Assembly: GCA_905178155.1 (NCBI GenBank)
Contig: CAJINV010000023.1
Location: 293,874 to 357,873, forward strand
Reading direction: 5' to 3'
DNA length: 64,000 nucleotides
Origin: Amoebophrya sp. A120
Taxonomy: Eukaryota > Sar > Dinophyceae > Syndiniales > Amoebophryaceae
This document shows positions 32,041 to 43,124 of this stretch, piece after piece (the stretch's first letter is position 1; every line of letters begins with the position of its first letter). A model generated the notes under the pieces. The model did not search any database, was not told the DNA's origin, and worked only from the letters and a program-made list of their open reading frames with translations. The translations under genes and the position numbers were made by a program.

Positions 32041-35000
32041 ATGGCGACCGCCGGTACGCGGAAGACCCGCAAGACGGGCATGATGGCGATGTCCGAGGAG
32101 GAGAAAAGGAGAAACAGCATGGAATTGCTGGAAGAGGAGAAAAAAGCCACCGACTTGAGTATGAATCTGTCAGGATTGAAATCGTCAAAGTTGAAATGGT
32201 TTGTCATGCATAAAATGCAAGGCATGAAGTGCCTGTCCTGCTGGGATGGCAAGTGAGGCAGATTGTGAGCCTATTCAGGGTTCGGGATAGAGTTGCCAAA
32301 GGAGCATGACAAAAGCACTTCTCTGTGCCCAAACAGCATGACAAATTGGATTTTGGTGCTCCGAAAATTTGTATCCATTTTATGCATGACAAATTATTTC
32401 AACTTTGTCGATTTCAAACCTGACGCTTCCATATTGATTTTCGACCTCGTGCGGTCCGGCACGCTTTTAGAAGAGCTCGACCAGGTTGATGTCACCCTCC
32501 TGCCAAAAATCAAGGACGTCTTCCAGAACACGCCGTTCCTCTGCGCCGCCGAATGCAAGAAAACGGACATCATGGCGTTTTTACTCGGGATATGAACTGC
32601 AAAAGTTAAAGTATCGTACTCGTATAAATGCATGACAAATTCTCTCAGCGTGAGAAATGAAATTTGCAATGCGGATTTACGTTGCGAAAAAAACTTGCGG
32701 TGCGTGACTGCAATACGAGTGCGATGCTTTTGCACTTGATACGGGAAGCAGGTATCCGAAGTCGGAGAAGTGTGTGCGAATACGGGCAACACCGCGTTGC
32801 ATCTGTCCGTTTTGAACGGAAATTTTGCCGGTGTGGAGCTGCTGTTGGGAAAGAAAGCCGAGCTGAACATCGCAAATAACGTCGGGTGGACACCGGTAAT
32901 TATGATTTTGAAATTCAATCTCAAACAGCAGCTGAAAATGCAAAATTTAAAGTTTTTGGAAGGCTTACATTCTGTACCTGTGCCATGGTGTGAATTTCGT
33001 TTCTCTGCTACTAGAAAGACTTGCTCAACATTGCTCGCTGAAAAGAGATCTATTCCGTTTTCCGAAAAAAAACAGCACCAAACATCAAAACCAAGGTTTT
33101 CCTCGCAGTTGCGCACAACCAGCCACAGTTGCTCACCTCGTTGATCCAGGCCAAGGCCGACTATGCAATGCAAAAGTATCGTACTCGTATAAATGCATTA
33201 CAAATTAGTCCAGCACTACAAATTCAAATTTGTAATGCTGATTTACCTTGAGGAAAAGATTTGTAATGCATAAATGCAATTACTACGAGTGCGATACTTT
33301 TGCACTGGATACCGACATCGCCAACGCCATCGACCAGGACGGCAATACACCCTTGCACCTCGTATCAAACGCAAATATGTCTGGGTCTGGAAGATTGATT
33401 CCGAGGTCTGTCATGCAGTTTGTCCAAGCTCCACCAAGTCTGGAATGCAGGGCCTAGCATCACAGGATCTGCAGCCCCTCTGTGATGCCTGTTTCGCATG
33501 AGAAATGCCCTTTCAGCATGGCGTGAAATGTTGCGCACCTTTTGCAAGTCACGCAACACAGATTTTTGCATGATCCGGAACATGCATCGCAAGTTGCATC
33601 CTTGCAGAGGCCCCAGACATATTTGCAATGCATAGCTCGCTTGCCAGTATAACAACGTCGATTTGACGTCCCAACTAGTCCTCAACCAAGCGAACCCGGA
33701 CGCAAGGAATTTCGACGGCCTCACCCCCCTAGACAACGCGCAGGAGCACGAGATCTGCAAGGCTTTTCTCCGGGAGGTGCTGGCGCAGAACCAGCAGTTG
33801 ATCTACGCGGCGCGGGACGGTGACACCACGAAAATCACGGAGATACTAGAAGACAACCCGTTACTGGTCAGGTTAGACAAGCGGGTAGACGGGATGTCCG
33901 CTTTGGAGTGGGCGGTGATGATATGCAACGAAAAAACTTAAACTGTTTCCCTGTGGTGATTTTGCACAATCTGCATCACAAGTTTGTTACGCATGACACG
34001 GAAAATCTTTAATGCGGGGTTCCAAAGGAAAAACACAGCTAGAAATCAATTGTCTTGCATGTGTGGCATGACACACACTTGTGCGATCCATTTTCTGCAT
34101 CACAAGTTCACAGTGAGGCATTTTCTTCTTGCGATAGATGAACGGGCACTATGAAGCCGTGCAAGAACTGGTGTCCAGTGGCGCGTACTGCAACATCCCA
34201 AGTCTGCAGAACTTTTTGAAGGTATAAAGTACTTATCAGATTTCAGAAGTTTGTCATGCCCATGCGCTGCGTCCTGCATGAAATTTTTGTGTCATGCTAG
34301 GTATCCTAACACTTCTAAAGATACGCTTTTCAATTTCACATCTAAACAAAAAATAGGTAAACGTCGACGACAATGAGACGCAGGATATGGTTCTCGAGGC
34401 CCTTTCCTGGAACGAAAATCTCCAGCTGGCCCTGAAGCAGGCCAACTGGGATGTGGCGTACACGTTAGTCGACAAGTCTGCCTGTGTTACTTCCCAGGAA
34501 CCCTTTACCGGCCGCACGCCCCTGCACATCGCGTGCTCCCACCTGCAGGAGGAGTGTCCGTTCGACCTCGTGTCGCTGTTAATCACGAAAAAATCGGACC
34601 TGACCGCCCGCGATGTGAACGGATGGACGCCGCTGCTCTGCGCGGCCAACGAGTATCAAATGCAAAAATGTCTGGGTCTGGAGGGATCCAACTTGTGATG
34701 CATGTGGCGGATCATACAAAAATCTGTGATGCGCGACTTGCAAAAGGTGCCAATTTTTGGTCATGCTGAGAGGGTATTTCTCATGCAGAACAGGCATCAC
34801 CAATGGGCTGCAGATCCTGTCATGCTAGGTCCTGCATTCCAGACTTGGCGGAGCTTGGAAAAACAGCATGACAAACTCCTGGACTCATCGAGACCCAGAC
34901 ATGTTTGCATTTGATAACGAGGGCCACTACACCACCTGCGCGTGATATCCAAGAAAAAAACGTTGTTAGTGTAAATTTGTGATGCGTAGTAACATGCAAG

Positions 35001-38000
35001 ATGATTGCGTCGTAAGGCTCATTAAAGGACGTTTTCGCGTACTATCTGCGCATGACAAGTTTTTGCTGTCATGCCAGACAAATTTGTAATGCTGGTCCTC
35101 CAAAAAAGTTACACCTACCACGTTTTTTTCTTGGATACGTGTATTCTGAAGCACGCGACCATGCAGACCCCGGCGCCACCACCGGGGCAGACGCAGGAGA
35201 AAGTCACGGTCGCGAACTCGGTGCTGCAGCCAATATTGAGAGCAAAATCCCCCGTCCCCATGTCGAAAGGGTATGTTTCCGAAAATTTGTGATGCTGATT
35301 TGAGAGCACAAATCACGTCTGTCTTGCAAGAAGACAAGCGCAGAGGCTTCCGCGCCATTATGGAAGCGATTATTTGGCATGCTGTTGGCCCTAGGGGGCA
35401 GCCGTTTGAAATGCTAAACAACTAGACCCAAACGCCCCTACCTAGGCTGAGGGTCTGGATGCGCTGCCTTATTACAAGACAGCGCGCATTTACGTACGGA
35501 AATCCAGCATCAGAAACTTCGTCTCGATATGTGGAGGGGGGATTTTTCCTCACGATAGCCAAACTTCGAAAACGTGTCGCCAATATCAACGGCCATCATG
35601 CGGGACGATGTGGTTCTAATCCGGATATGCATTGCAAAAGTATCGTACTCGTGTAGTACTTGCAGTTCTGCATATACAAATCTAAATTGTTAAGCTGAAT
35701 CCGCATTGCAAATTCAATTTGTAATGCTGAGCAAATTTGTATTGCAATTTGTACCAGTACGAGGCTCTTGCAATCCATACCGGATCTTCGCCGATCACGT
35801 GGAAATGAACAAGGACTCTTTTGCGCGGATGGAGCTCGCACCCTGGACCGATTTGGCAGGAGAAGGGGGGAAGCCGGCAGTGGCCTTTTTGCTCTTTCAC
35901 ACCATGAGCTTCCAGTTCAAGTGCGAGGTAACTATGATACGTAGACTGAATGGCTCGATTTGTTCAGCGTGTAATTGCGGTCTTGAAACCTGTTCATCCG
36001 CCGTGAATACTTGATTTTGGATGCACATGCAGAAAAGTGCATCACAGATCGTGTGTTGTACCTAAGTAGCAATACACATTTTTCTGTAAATACAAATCAG
36101 GTAAAGCAAATTACGCCGTACGTGATGAAGTGCGCCACTAACGCGTTGCAGAGGTCACACCTATCCCACGGGAAAATTTAACACCTAGGTTGTCTACTAG
36201 GAATGTCGCTTGTTGTGTTGCAGTTTTTGCAAAGCCAAACAGGTGGCTATAACAATTGTGCCTTCTGCAGCACAAACAGGCGATCCTTTGCAAATTGTAG
36301 AAGGAATCGTGATCTCTGAGCATAGGTTTTATTTAAGTTGATTGTCGAGCAAGAGCAAGATTGGTAAAATTTTCCCTGGCACATTTTCGCAAAAGAGAAC
36401 ACTTCCGAACAGCAAAAGCCATCTTGGAGGCCACTGCACCGGCAGACGAATACGAGAAAGTCAATTGGGAGAGGGTATAAACTGAATAAATTTAAATCCT
36501 GCTGCTTGAAACAATTTTTTTGTCATGCGGAACTGGGTACGGGAACAATGAATTCGACTACATGCGGGCTTGTGCATGTGAATGTTGTACCACTAGCAAT
36601 ATTCTTATAGAGGCCGTGCGATTAATGGACCCCCTTTTCGGTACCGAAAAGGGGGGGGTAGGTGCGGTCGGTCATCTGGCCGCATCCAAAAATGGTCGCG
36701 TCCCTCCGGACCCGACCGATTTTCGGAATTTAAAAATCGAAAACGCAAATGCGTAACTCCCCCAACCCGGCGAAATAAGTTCTGTTTTGTTTTCAGCGGT
36801 TTCTCAGCGGTTATAATCTCTGCTGCTGCGGTTCCTGCAGCGGCGTGGCTGGAAGTAGAACAGAACGAAACAGAACAACATAAGTTTCGTGGGGCGCACA
36901 CAGCGCGCGCGTGGATTGGCTTATGTTTGCAACAACGCAAGAAGCATCAGGCGCACGCCGTGCGCGCGCAAACTGAAAAAAAAAAAATGCCGCGCGCGCC
37001 GCGTGCGCGCGGCGAAGAGCATGCGTCGTGCATGGCTATGTCAGGACGCTGCGAAGCATTTGCACACAGCTGGAGCTGGCTTCGTGCAGTTCGATGCACT
37101 TCTACTTCAGCAGGCCCACTGCGAATACGAGAAAGTCAATTGGGAGAGGGTATAAATTGAATAAATCCTGCTGCTTCATCAGTTTCATTGCATAAACGAA
37201 AAAAACAAACTTTTTGTCATGCGGAACTGGGTAGGGAAACAAATTGTTTCCCTACCCAGCCCGCATATTTATAGTCGAGTTCATTGTTTAACAATGAACT
37301 CGACTATAAATATGCGGGCTTGTGAATCATGCGAACGTACCACGAGCAATATTTTCAAGTAGAATCGCCACCAGAATTTCATGTGATATATGTGATCGTT
37401 CGCACGTTTTCAAAATAAAAGTGCTGTACAAACTCCATCTCTGTCAGGTATTCAGCCAAGCCCCGGACAAATTTAAAGAGCTGTTGGAGTTCGAGCTGGA
37501 GGTGGCCGTGCGTGACAGCCGACCGAAGGCAAAAGCAAAGGGCAAAGCGACCGGAAACAGCAGCACAACGTCACCCGCCAAAGCTGCGCCGGCGGTTACG
37601 AAACAAGAGACGGAGAAGAAGACAAACCGGAAAGGAAGTCTCACGGGTGACATATCGAATGCAAAAATGGCTGGGTCTGGAAAAGTGCAACTTGTGTTGC
37701 TTGTCTAGCATTCCTGAAAAACCTGTCTTGCATGAGCAGCAAAAGAACAGCTTCCTCGGTCAGGCAAAAACGCAATTTGTAATGCGTGCTAGGCATCAGA
37801 GAGCGTCCCATAAACTTGTCATGCTTGGCTGCGATTGCTAGCGCTACTTCAATCATCCGCAATTCAGCATCACAGGTTTATTCCAGACCCAAACATGTTT
37901 GCATTTGATACGACAAGAAGGGTGACAAAAAACGAAAAACAGGTGAAGAGGAAGACATCATGGCCGGTTTTTTCGGCAGCATGCAGAAACTCAGGTGTCA

Positions 38001-41000
38001 CACCTTACCGACAATCTGCAAAATCGACGCGGAATATTACAAGCTGGGCAAGGTATGAAAATGAAAACGTGGTTTGGTTGCTGTTTTGTCATGCAGGAAT
38101 CATTCCCATTCACACCTAAAGTACTGGAAAACAAGAGGCTCATCATGATGCTGAAGGAAATCGCGAAATTACAGTTCGAAAAAATATTACTGATCCACCC
38201 ACGCCCTATTAAACACACCACAACAGAAAGAGCAAACCCAGTTGCTGATGAGTCCGAAGATCTGCACGTCGGTGGCCATTATGAACTGCAAAAGTATCGT
38301 ACTCGTACAATAAATGCATGACAAATTTCCTCAGCATGAGAAGTAAAATTTGTAAATGCGGGTTTGCCTTTAAAAAAAGATTTGTAATGCATGATCGCAA
38401 TACGAGTACGATGCTTTTGCAGTTGATAGCCATCGAGCTCCTCCTAGAGCGCCGCGCGGACCCGAACATGTTCGACGTGGTCGGGCAAACACCGTTATCC
38501 AATGCAAATATGTCTGCGTCAGGAAGAATGCAAGTTTGTCATGCTTGTGTCACATGGCTCTTGAACCTGTAATGCGTGAGCAGGAAAATAAAAGCCTCTT
38601 ACCTGTCATTGGTAAATGTAGTTTGTCATGCGTGGCTGCTTATTGCAATGCTCCAACAATTCATATCAAATTACCATCACAAGTTTCCAGACCCAGACAC
38701 ATTTCTTTGCACTGCATAGCCGTTATTTTTCCACGCAGGAAAGGATTTGGGCTTGGACAAGTTTGACTCGCAGAACTCCCGATCCGCGTTCTTTTCCGAC
38801 TCCAACTCTCAACCCGGATCGCCAACCGCAGGAGGGGGATCGTCCCCACGAAGCCCGAAATCCCCGAAGATGCTGCGCGGAACCGTTTTCGGCGAGCTGC
38901 AATTACGGCACGCCGCGGCGAACGAGAAGCGCGGGCAGTACCAGACGGAGTTACGGAAGAAGGACTACGCGACGGCCTTGGACAACGCCAGGGAGGCGCG
39001 CATGATCGTGAAGCAGCTGCTGATCAGCGGCGCGGACTGTAATCTGAAGGACAACGCGGGGCGGAGGGCAATTGACTTCGCGAAGTATCCTGAGTAAAAA
39101 TGTCCCCAACCCAGCAGAGTTGTGATGCAAAGCTGCATGCCAAAATAAAAAGTTTCTCATGCGGAGCCCCATGAGAACCATTTTGTAAGCCTGTTTTGGA
39201 ATTTGTGATGCTAGAATCAGCATGATATGCTACATCTATGATGCTTCGGAACTAGCTAAACAGGATTACACAACGAGGAGAAACTTGTCATGCGAAACAA
39301 CCAGAGGTGGCTGATTTGTGTAGCCGATTTTTCATCTTGACTCTGGTGTGGGGACATTTTTACTCAGGATACGAAGGACCCGGTGATCAAGCAGATGCTG
39401 CGGGTGGCGCAGGTCGAGAAGACGAAACTGTACGCTTTGGAGAGCATGAATCTGCAGATTTTGGAGCTGCGGGTCGAGGGGTTGCCGATGAACAAAGAGT
39501 ATCAACTGCAAATACGTCTGGTCCTGGAAACTTGCAATGCTGGGCCGGGATGAATAGTGAATCCTCTGTAATGCACAGCCAAGCATGAGAAATATGTGCG
39601 CTGCTTAGTGTTGCGCTTTCCGCAAGACAAGCTGCGTCGTTGCGAGACAAGTAAAAGGGTTTCTTCTTGGATACGCATCACAAACTCTTCAGTCATACTG
39701 GACAAGCATGACAAACCTTGCATCCTTTCAGACCCAGACATTTTTGCACTGCATAAAGGGCCGAAGTTTCTCATCGCACGGCTGGAGGATCTATCCACAG
39801 TAAGTTTCCCGTACACGTACAAATGCGGTTTCCGCATGACAAAACTTGGTTTCAATCCTAGTCCAGCATGACAAGTTGGGCTCTGCAAAGTTGGGCTCTG
39901 CAAGGTAGCGAAATTTGTCATGCATTTCGTACATGCACAGGAAATTTACATTGCATATGATCTGTTTCGAAAAATCGGGTTGTCGGTCATAAACAGGGAT
40001 GATATGAAACTGCACAATAAACTCTTCTTCCTTTCATTTGTACGGCATGAACAGCAACACAAACTGCAGCACATGTGGATTCTGTACATGAGAAATTCAT
40101 GCGCCTAGAAGTGTCGTTTTGTTTATTAAGCCGCTTCCGGAATCCGAGTCTGTCATGCAAACTGTGCCTTGACGAGGGAAGAGGAAGTGGTCAGCCTCAG
40201 CGCTATAGCCTTGGACTTTTGCATGACAAACGATGGGGGACGAGGGGTTGTGCAATCTCATAAATGATGACGACGACCCAGACGTGACCGACATTAGAAT
40301 CCCGGTCGGCAGCGTGGACCAGAAGCCGCTTGGGTAAGAACTTACTTACCATTTTATAAGCGAAATACGCATGAGAAAAGAGTGCACTGTAGTTCATCCA
40401 GCATGACAAATGAATCGACTTTTTTAAAATTACAAAAACGCAGGTACGCCATTGTGCGGCTGCAGAATCAGACTCCGAAGATATCCTGTGCAAGAAAAGT
40501 ATCGTACTCGTACAAATGCTAATGCAAGTCTTGCATTACAAATCTTGTTTCCAAGGAAAATCTGCATTACAAATTTTATTTCTCATGCTGAGGAAATTTG
40601 TAATGCATTTGTACGAGTTGCGACACTTGTTTTGCAGTTCATAGAAGAACCGCTTCAACGAGATTCAGGATGTGCTTGACCACTGCATGTTGTACAACGA
40701 AAAGACGTATCAAATGCAAACATGTCTGGGTCTGGAAACTTGTAATGCTGAGTTGTGAATAGTGAATTCTCTGTAATGCACAGCCAGGCATGGGAAATAT
40801 TTGCGCTGCTTAGTGTTGCGCTTTCCGCATGACAAACTGCGTTTTGCATAACAAGCAAAAGGGTCTCTTCTTGAGCACGCATCACAAACTCTTCAGTCAT
40901 GCCAGAAAAGCATGACAAACCTTGCAGCATTCCAAATCCAGACATATTTGCAATGCATAAGACGCTCACTTACCGCACGCGGGACAAGTTCCTCGAGGAC

Positions 41001-41408
41001 ATCACGCTCACCGAGGATCTGAGTCTGTCGCACCTCTCCAAAAATGGTATGCAATGCAAAAGCATCGTGCAACTCGTAGTTGTAATGGCAGGCATGCATT
41101 ACAAATCCAGATTTCAAGGTAAATCCGCATTACAAATGACATTTGTAATGCTGAGCAAATTTGTAATGCAATCCATACTAAGTAGTACGAGACTTTTGCA
41201 ATGCATAACCGGCAACGCGCAGCAAAATGAAGTCGCCCCCGGCTGGAAGCTGGTCCTGCTGAACGGGCGACAAATCTCGCACCTCCCCCTCAGCGAAATT
41301 ATGGCGGAATTAGGGCGGATGAAGGAGAAGCAGAAGGTTTTCATCGAGGTCAGAAACCCCAAGCCGCTCGGCAGAATGCGGATCTTCGTCGAGACGCACT
41401 TCGAGTGA
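32041..41408 (+). CDS. Ankyrin-repeat protein with PDZ-like C-terminus, ~25 exons
   Basis: ATG at 32041 sits in a good initiation context (CCACCATGG). Exons: 32041-~32173, ~32421-32590, 32747-32895, 33096-33161, 33317-33362, 33640-33921, 34142-34221, 34357-34653, 34922-34944, 35142-35232, 35562-35635, 35785-35927, 36101-~36153, then 36406-36474 and/or ~37100-37149, 37448-37652, 37916-38052, 38227-38279, 38434-38495, 38724-39085, 39377-39499, ~39761-39799, 40245-40333, 40444-40481, 40649-40707, 40965-41047, 41223-41408. Ankyrin repeats are seen in NTGNTALHLSVLNGNFAGVE, DQDGNTPLHLA, NFDGLTPLDNAQEHE, TGRTPLHIACSHLQEE, DVNGWTPLLCAANEGHY and LISGADCNLKDNAG. The last exons contain a PDZ-like piece (PGWKLVLLNGRQI). 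A scaffold role in protein-protein binding is inferred from these domains. About 17 introners and at least six GT-AG introns interrupt it. The stretch 36154-37447 is only partly resolved. Confidence 0.85.
32174..32420 (+). mobile_element. Introner with unique TIR
   Basis: Left end GATTGAAATCGTCAAAGTTG and onward (about 44 bp) is the reverse complement of the right end, through GCATGACAAATTATTTCAAC. No clean direct repeat; exact exon borders uncertain. Confidence 0.75.
32591..32741 (+). mobile_element. Introner, family 2
   Basis: TATGAACTGC...GCACTTGATA. Exact direct repeat CGGGA at 32586-32590 and 32742-32746. Junction reads Leu-Gly-Lys-Gln in frame. Confidence 0.9.
33162..33311 (+). mobile_element. 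Introner, family 2
   Basis: TATGCAATGC...CACTGGATA, both family 2 cores intact. Exact direct repeat CCGAC at 33157-33161 and 33312-33316. Confidence 0.92.
33363..33634 (+). mobile_element. Introner, family 1
   Basis: TATCAAACGC...GCAATGCATA. Direct repeat CTCG at 33359-33362 and 33636-33639. Splits an ankyrin repeat (LHLA). Confidence 0.9.
33922..34136 (+). mobile_element. Introner, diverged TIR
   Basis: Starts TATGCAACG and ends TTGCGATA; the TIR is weak beyond 12 bp. The exact direct repeat GATGA (33917-33921, 34137-34141) and the restored ankyrin frame (AVMNGHYEAV) support it. Confidence 0.75.
34654..34916 (+). mobile_element. Introner, family 1 (textbook copy)
   Basis: TATCAAATGC...CATTTGATA with intact cores. 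Exact direct repeat ACGAG at 34649-34653 and 34917-34921. Junction gives Ala-Asn-Glu-Gly-His-Tyr, completing an ankyrin repeat. Confidence 0.95.
34945..35137 (+). mobile_element. Introner, family 5 (TATCCAAGAAAAAAACGT)
   Basis: Left end ATATCCAAGAAAAAAACG, right end CGTTTTTTTCTTGGAT. Direct repeat CGTG at 34941-34944 and 35138-35141. Only 23 nt of exon separate it from the previous introner. Confidence 0.85.
35233..35557 (+). mobile_element. Introner, family 4 (AATCCCCCCTCCCCAT)
   Basis: Left ATATTGAGAGC with AAATCCCCCGTCCCCATG; right TGTGGAGGGGGGATTTTTCC then CGATA. Direct repeat GCCA at 35229-35232 and 35558-35561. Same family as 53591-53912. Confidence 0.82.
35636..35779 (+). mobile_element. 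Introner, family 2
   Basis: TATGCATTGC...GCAATCCATA. Exact direct repeat CCGGA at 35631-35635 and 35780-35784. Confidence 0.92.
36629..36654. repeat. 26-bp perfect palindrome
   Basis: CCCCCTTTTCGG followed by TACCGAAAAGGGGG, reading the same on both strands. It lies between the two copies of the duplicated exon block. Confidence 0.9.
37229..37320. repeat. Two adjacent perfect hairpins (29 and 63 bp)
   Basis: 37229-37257 starts GGGTAGGGAAACAA and ends in its reverse complement. 37258-37320 starts AGCCCGCATATTTATAG and ends in its reverse complement around a single central T. Both arms are exact. Confidence 0.93.
37653..37910 (+). mobile_element. Introner, family 1
   Basis: TATCGAATGC...CATTTGATA. 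Direct repeat GACA at 37649-37652 and 37912-37915. Confidence 0.9.
38280..38428 (+). mobile_element. Introner, family 2
   Basis: TATGAACTGC...CAGTTGATA. Exact direct repeat GCCAT at 38275-38279 and 38429-38433; junction restores an ankyrin helix (VAIELLLERRADPN). Confidence 0.92.
38496..38718 (+). mobile_element. Introner, family 1
   Basis: TATCCAATGC...CACTGCATA. Direct repeat CCGT at 38492-38495 and 38720-38723. Confidence 0.85.
39086..39371 (+). mobile_element. Introner, family 3
   Basis: TATCCTGAGTAAAAATG...ATTTTTACTCAGGATA. Exact direct repeat CGAAG at 39081-39085 and 39372-39376. Confidence 0.93.
39500..39755 (+). mobile_element. Introner, family 1
   Basis: TATCAACTGC...CACTGCATA. 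Flanks AAGAG and AAGGG form an imperfect direct repeat. Confidence 0.85.
40482..40643 (+). mobile_element. Introner, family 2
   Basis: TATCCTGTGC...CAGTTCATA. Exact direct repeat GAAGA at 40477-40481 and 40644-40648. Confidence 0.92.
40708..40959 (+). mobile_element. Introner, family 1
   Basis: TATCAAATGC...CAATGCATA. Exact direct repeat AGACG at 40703-40707 and 40960-40964. Confidence 0.92.
41048..41217 (+). mobile_element. Introner, family 2
   Basis: TATGCAATGC...CAATGCATA with both cores. No exact direct repeat, but removal to the GG before Asn-Ala-Gln keeps frame into the PDZ-like end. Confidence 0.82.
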
Positions 41409-43124
41409 AGCAGTTGCTGTACCCTCGACAACTGATAGGTAAAGTAGGGTCTTTTAATTCGACGAAAGAAAACGAAAGCCAAGAATTTAGTACTACTCCG
41501 TGTACAATGTAGTTCTTTCGTGAAGAAGATAGGCGAGCCTGATACCTTCAGGCTAGGAAGAATTTATTGACACTCGAAAAAATTGTACGATACTTGCTTA
41601 GCACAAGTGTGGAGATATAGTAGCACTACCTGACGTCGGATCACTCCAAAATGTACAACCTGACTCTGCGTTTTACTTTTTGTGTCTCTTAACTACATTT
41701 GAATTGCCGTATTGTTTCCATAATCTAACCGTGTTTCTAGTAGCCTGTGAATTCGATTTTAGCTATTAAACTTCGTATAGTAAAAGCGTCTGTAGTCACA
41801 TCAACCCGCACGTTGATGATATGGCTTGGACCTGTCCGTGGTGTTATCTATCATTTGACTCCGACCGTTTGAATTATTCGACAAAATATTTCTGACAAAA
41901 GTATCAAAAGCTACAAGTAGGTACTATCGATTGCCAATTTTTTTCTGCCGAATTTGAAACAAAGTAGTGTTTTGTGTTGCCAATTATCATGTAAAAGTGC
42001 GAAGAAAAGTCCGCATGCGCAGCGGACCGCTTTTGGTGCAGGTCATGCACAAAAAGCTGACAAATATTTATCCGTCCTATTCTAACGTTTCTTAACAACA
42101 ACTATAGGTAGCAACTCTTTTGTCTTGATTGAATTTCGACTCTTCTTGTATTTATTACCGTGCTTAGCTCGATATTGGAGCCAGTTGTGATCTCTTTTGG
42201 AAACTATTTCGCGAACCTGTATAGTATGACGACATCGATGGCAAGTTGAGCTCTCGTTTCAAAGAGCATTGTACATATTGCATTGATAAAAAGAAAAATG
42301 AAACCTAGTCGACCTGTTATTCTGATGTCGAACAGGCCTCATAAAGTTGTCAGTGGCTTCCGAAACAAAAACTATCGTTCCTGTTCGCCTCTCACCACAG
42401 CATTGCGATCTCATGAAATTACGTGTTTCGATTTTTTTGCTTTGTCCCTTCGTTGTCATGCTGGTAGTTTCCTGATCCGCCTGATGTCGCTTTTGATATT
42501 TTTACAGAGATTGATGGTTCATTTGGTTTTGGAAGATCCTTTTAGTACATTTTTCACAAAGAAGGCGAAACGCAAACGGATCAGAATCCTTTAGTGTGCA
42601 GATCAAAAGAATTATGGGTGGTCCTCCGGCGAATTAAACGCGTAGGATAGATTTCCGTCCTTCCGCTGGTGTTAAGCACGTACCAGCAGATCATGCACAG
42701 TTTTTCTTTTTGTTTTTTCGTCAATCACGATAAAAATGATTTTCCTCTAGGCTTGCGCTTGTGAAGTAAGACATACAAAAGTGAGCAAGTGTCTGAGCTT
42801 GTGGGTACTTCGTTTTGAGTTTTTTCTGCGAAAAATCTAAAGATGCGACAAGAACTCTTCTCCGCTGTGACAGCGCCTGTATAAGGCCGTCAGAAATAAA
42901 CGCAGTGTACGACGGGGCCGCTGACGCGTCTAGGCGGCATCCTGTTGTGAAAGAAGCCAGAAGTAAATGAATTTGGGCAGCTCTTCCTGTGCCTTTTTGC
43001 CGTAATCGTCGAGCCGTGAAAATTGAAAGGCATTACATTATGTGTAGTTAAAGATGCCAAGAAAAAACCGGTCCGGCAAAAATGTTGATCACGACCAATC
43101 GCTGCGACCAGAGATTATCCCAAA
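41409..43124. other. Intergenic stretch
   Basis: AT-rich 3' flank. No introner, array unit or credible gene. Short frames at 42283-42594 and elsewhere lack motifs. Confidence 0.45.

Larger units (their letters stand above)
36451..37360. repeat. Intragenic duplication with duplicated exon
   Basis: The block around the exon end EYEKVNWER and its GTATAA donor occurs at 36451-36515 and again at 37119-37180. The sequence after it (TCATGCGGAACTGGGTA... to the GAGCAATATT motif) is also repeated, at 36518-36610 and 37217-37357. The second copy carries two perfect palindromes that the first lacks. Confidence 0.8.

Noticed and set aside
31551-32213. 220-codon frame crossing the ankyrin gene start
   Set aside because: Its second half is the wrong frame of the ankyrin first exon; only the part before 32041 is kept as a possible exon.
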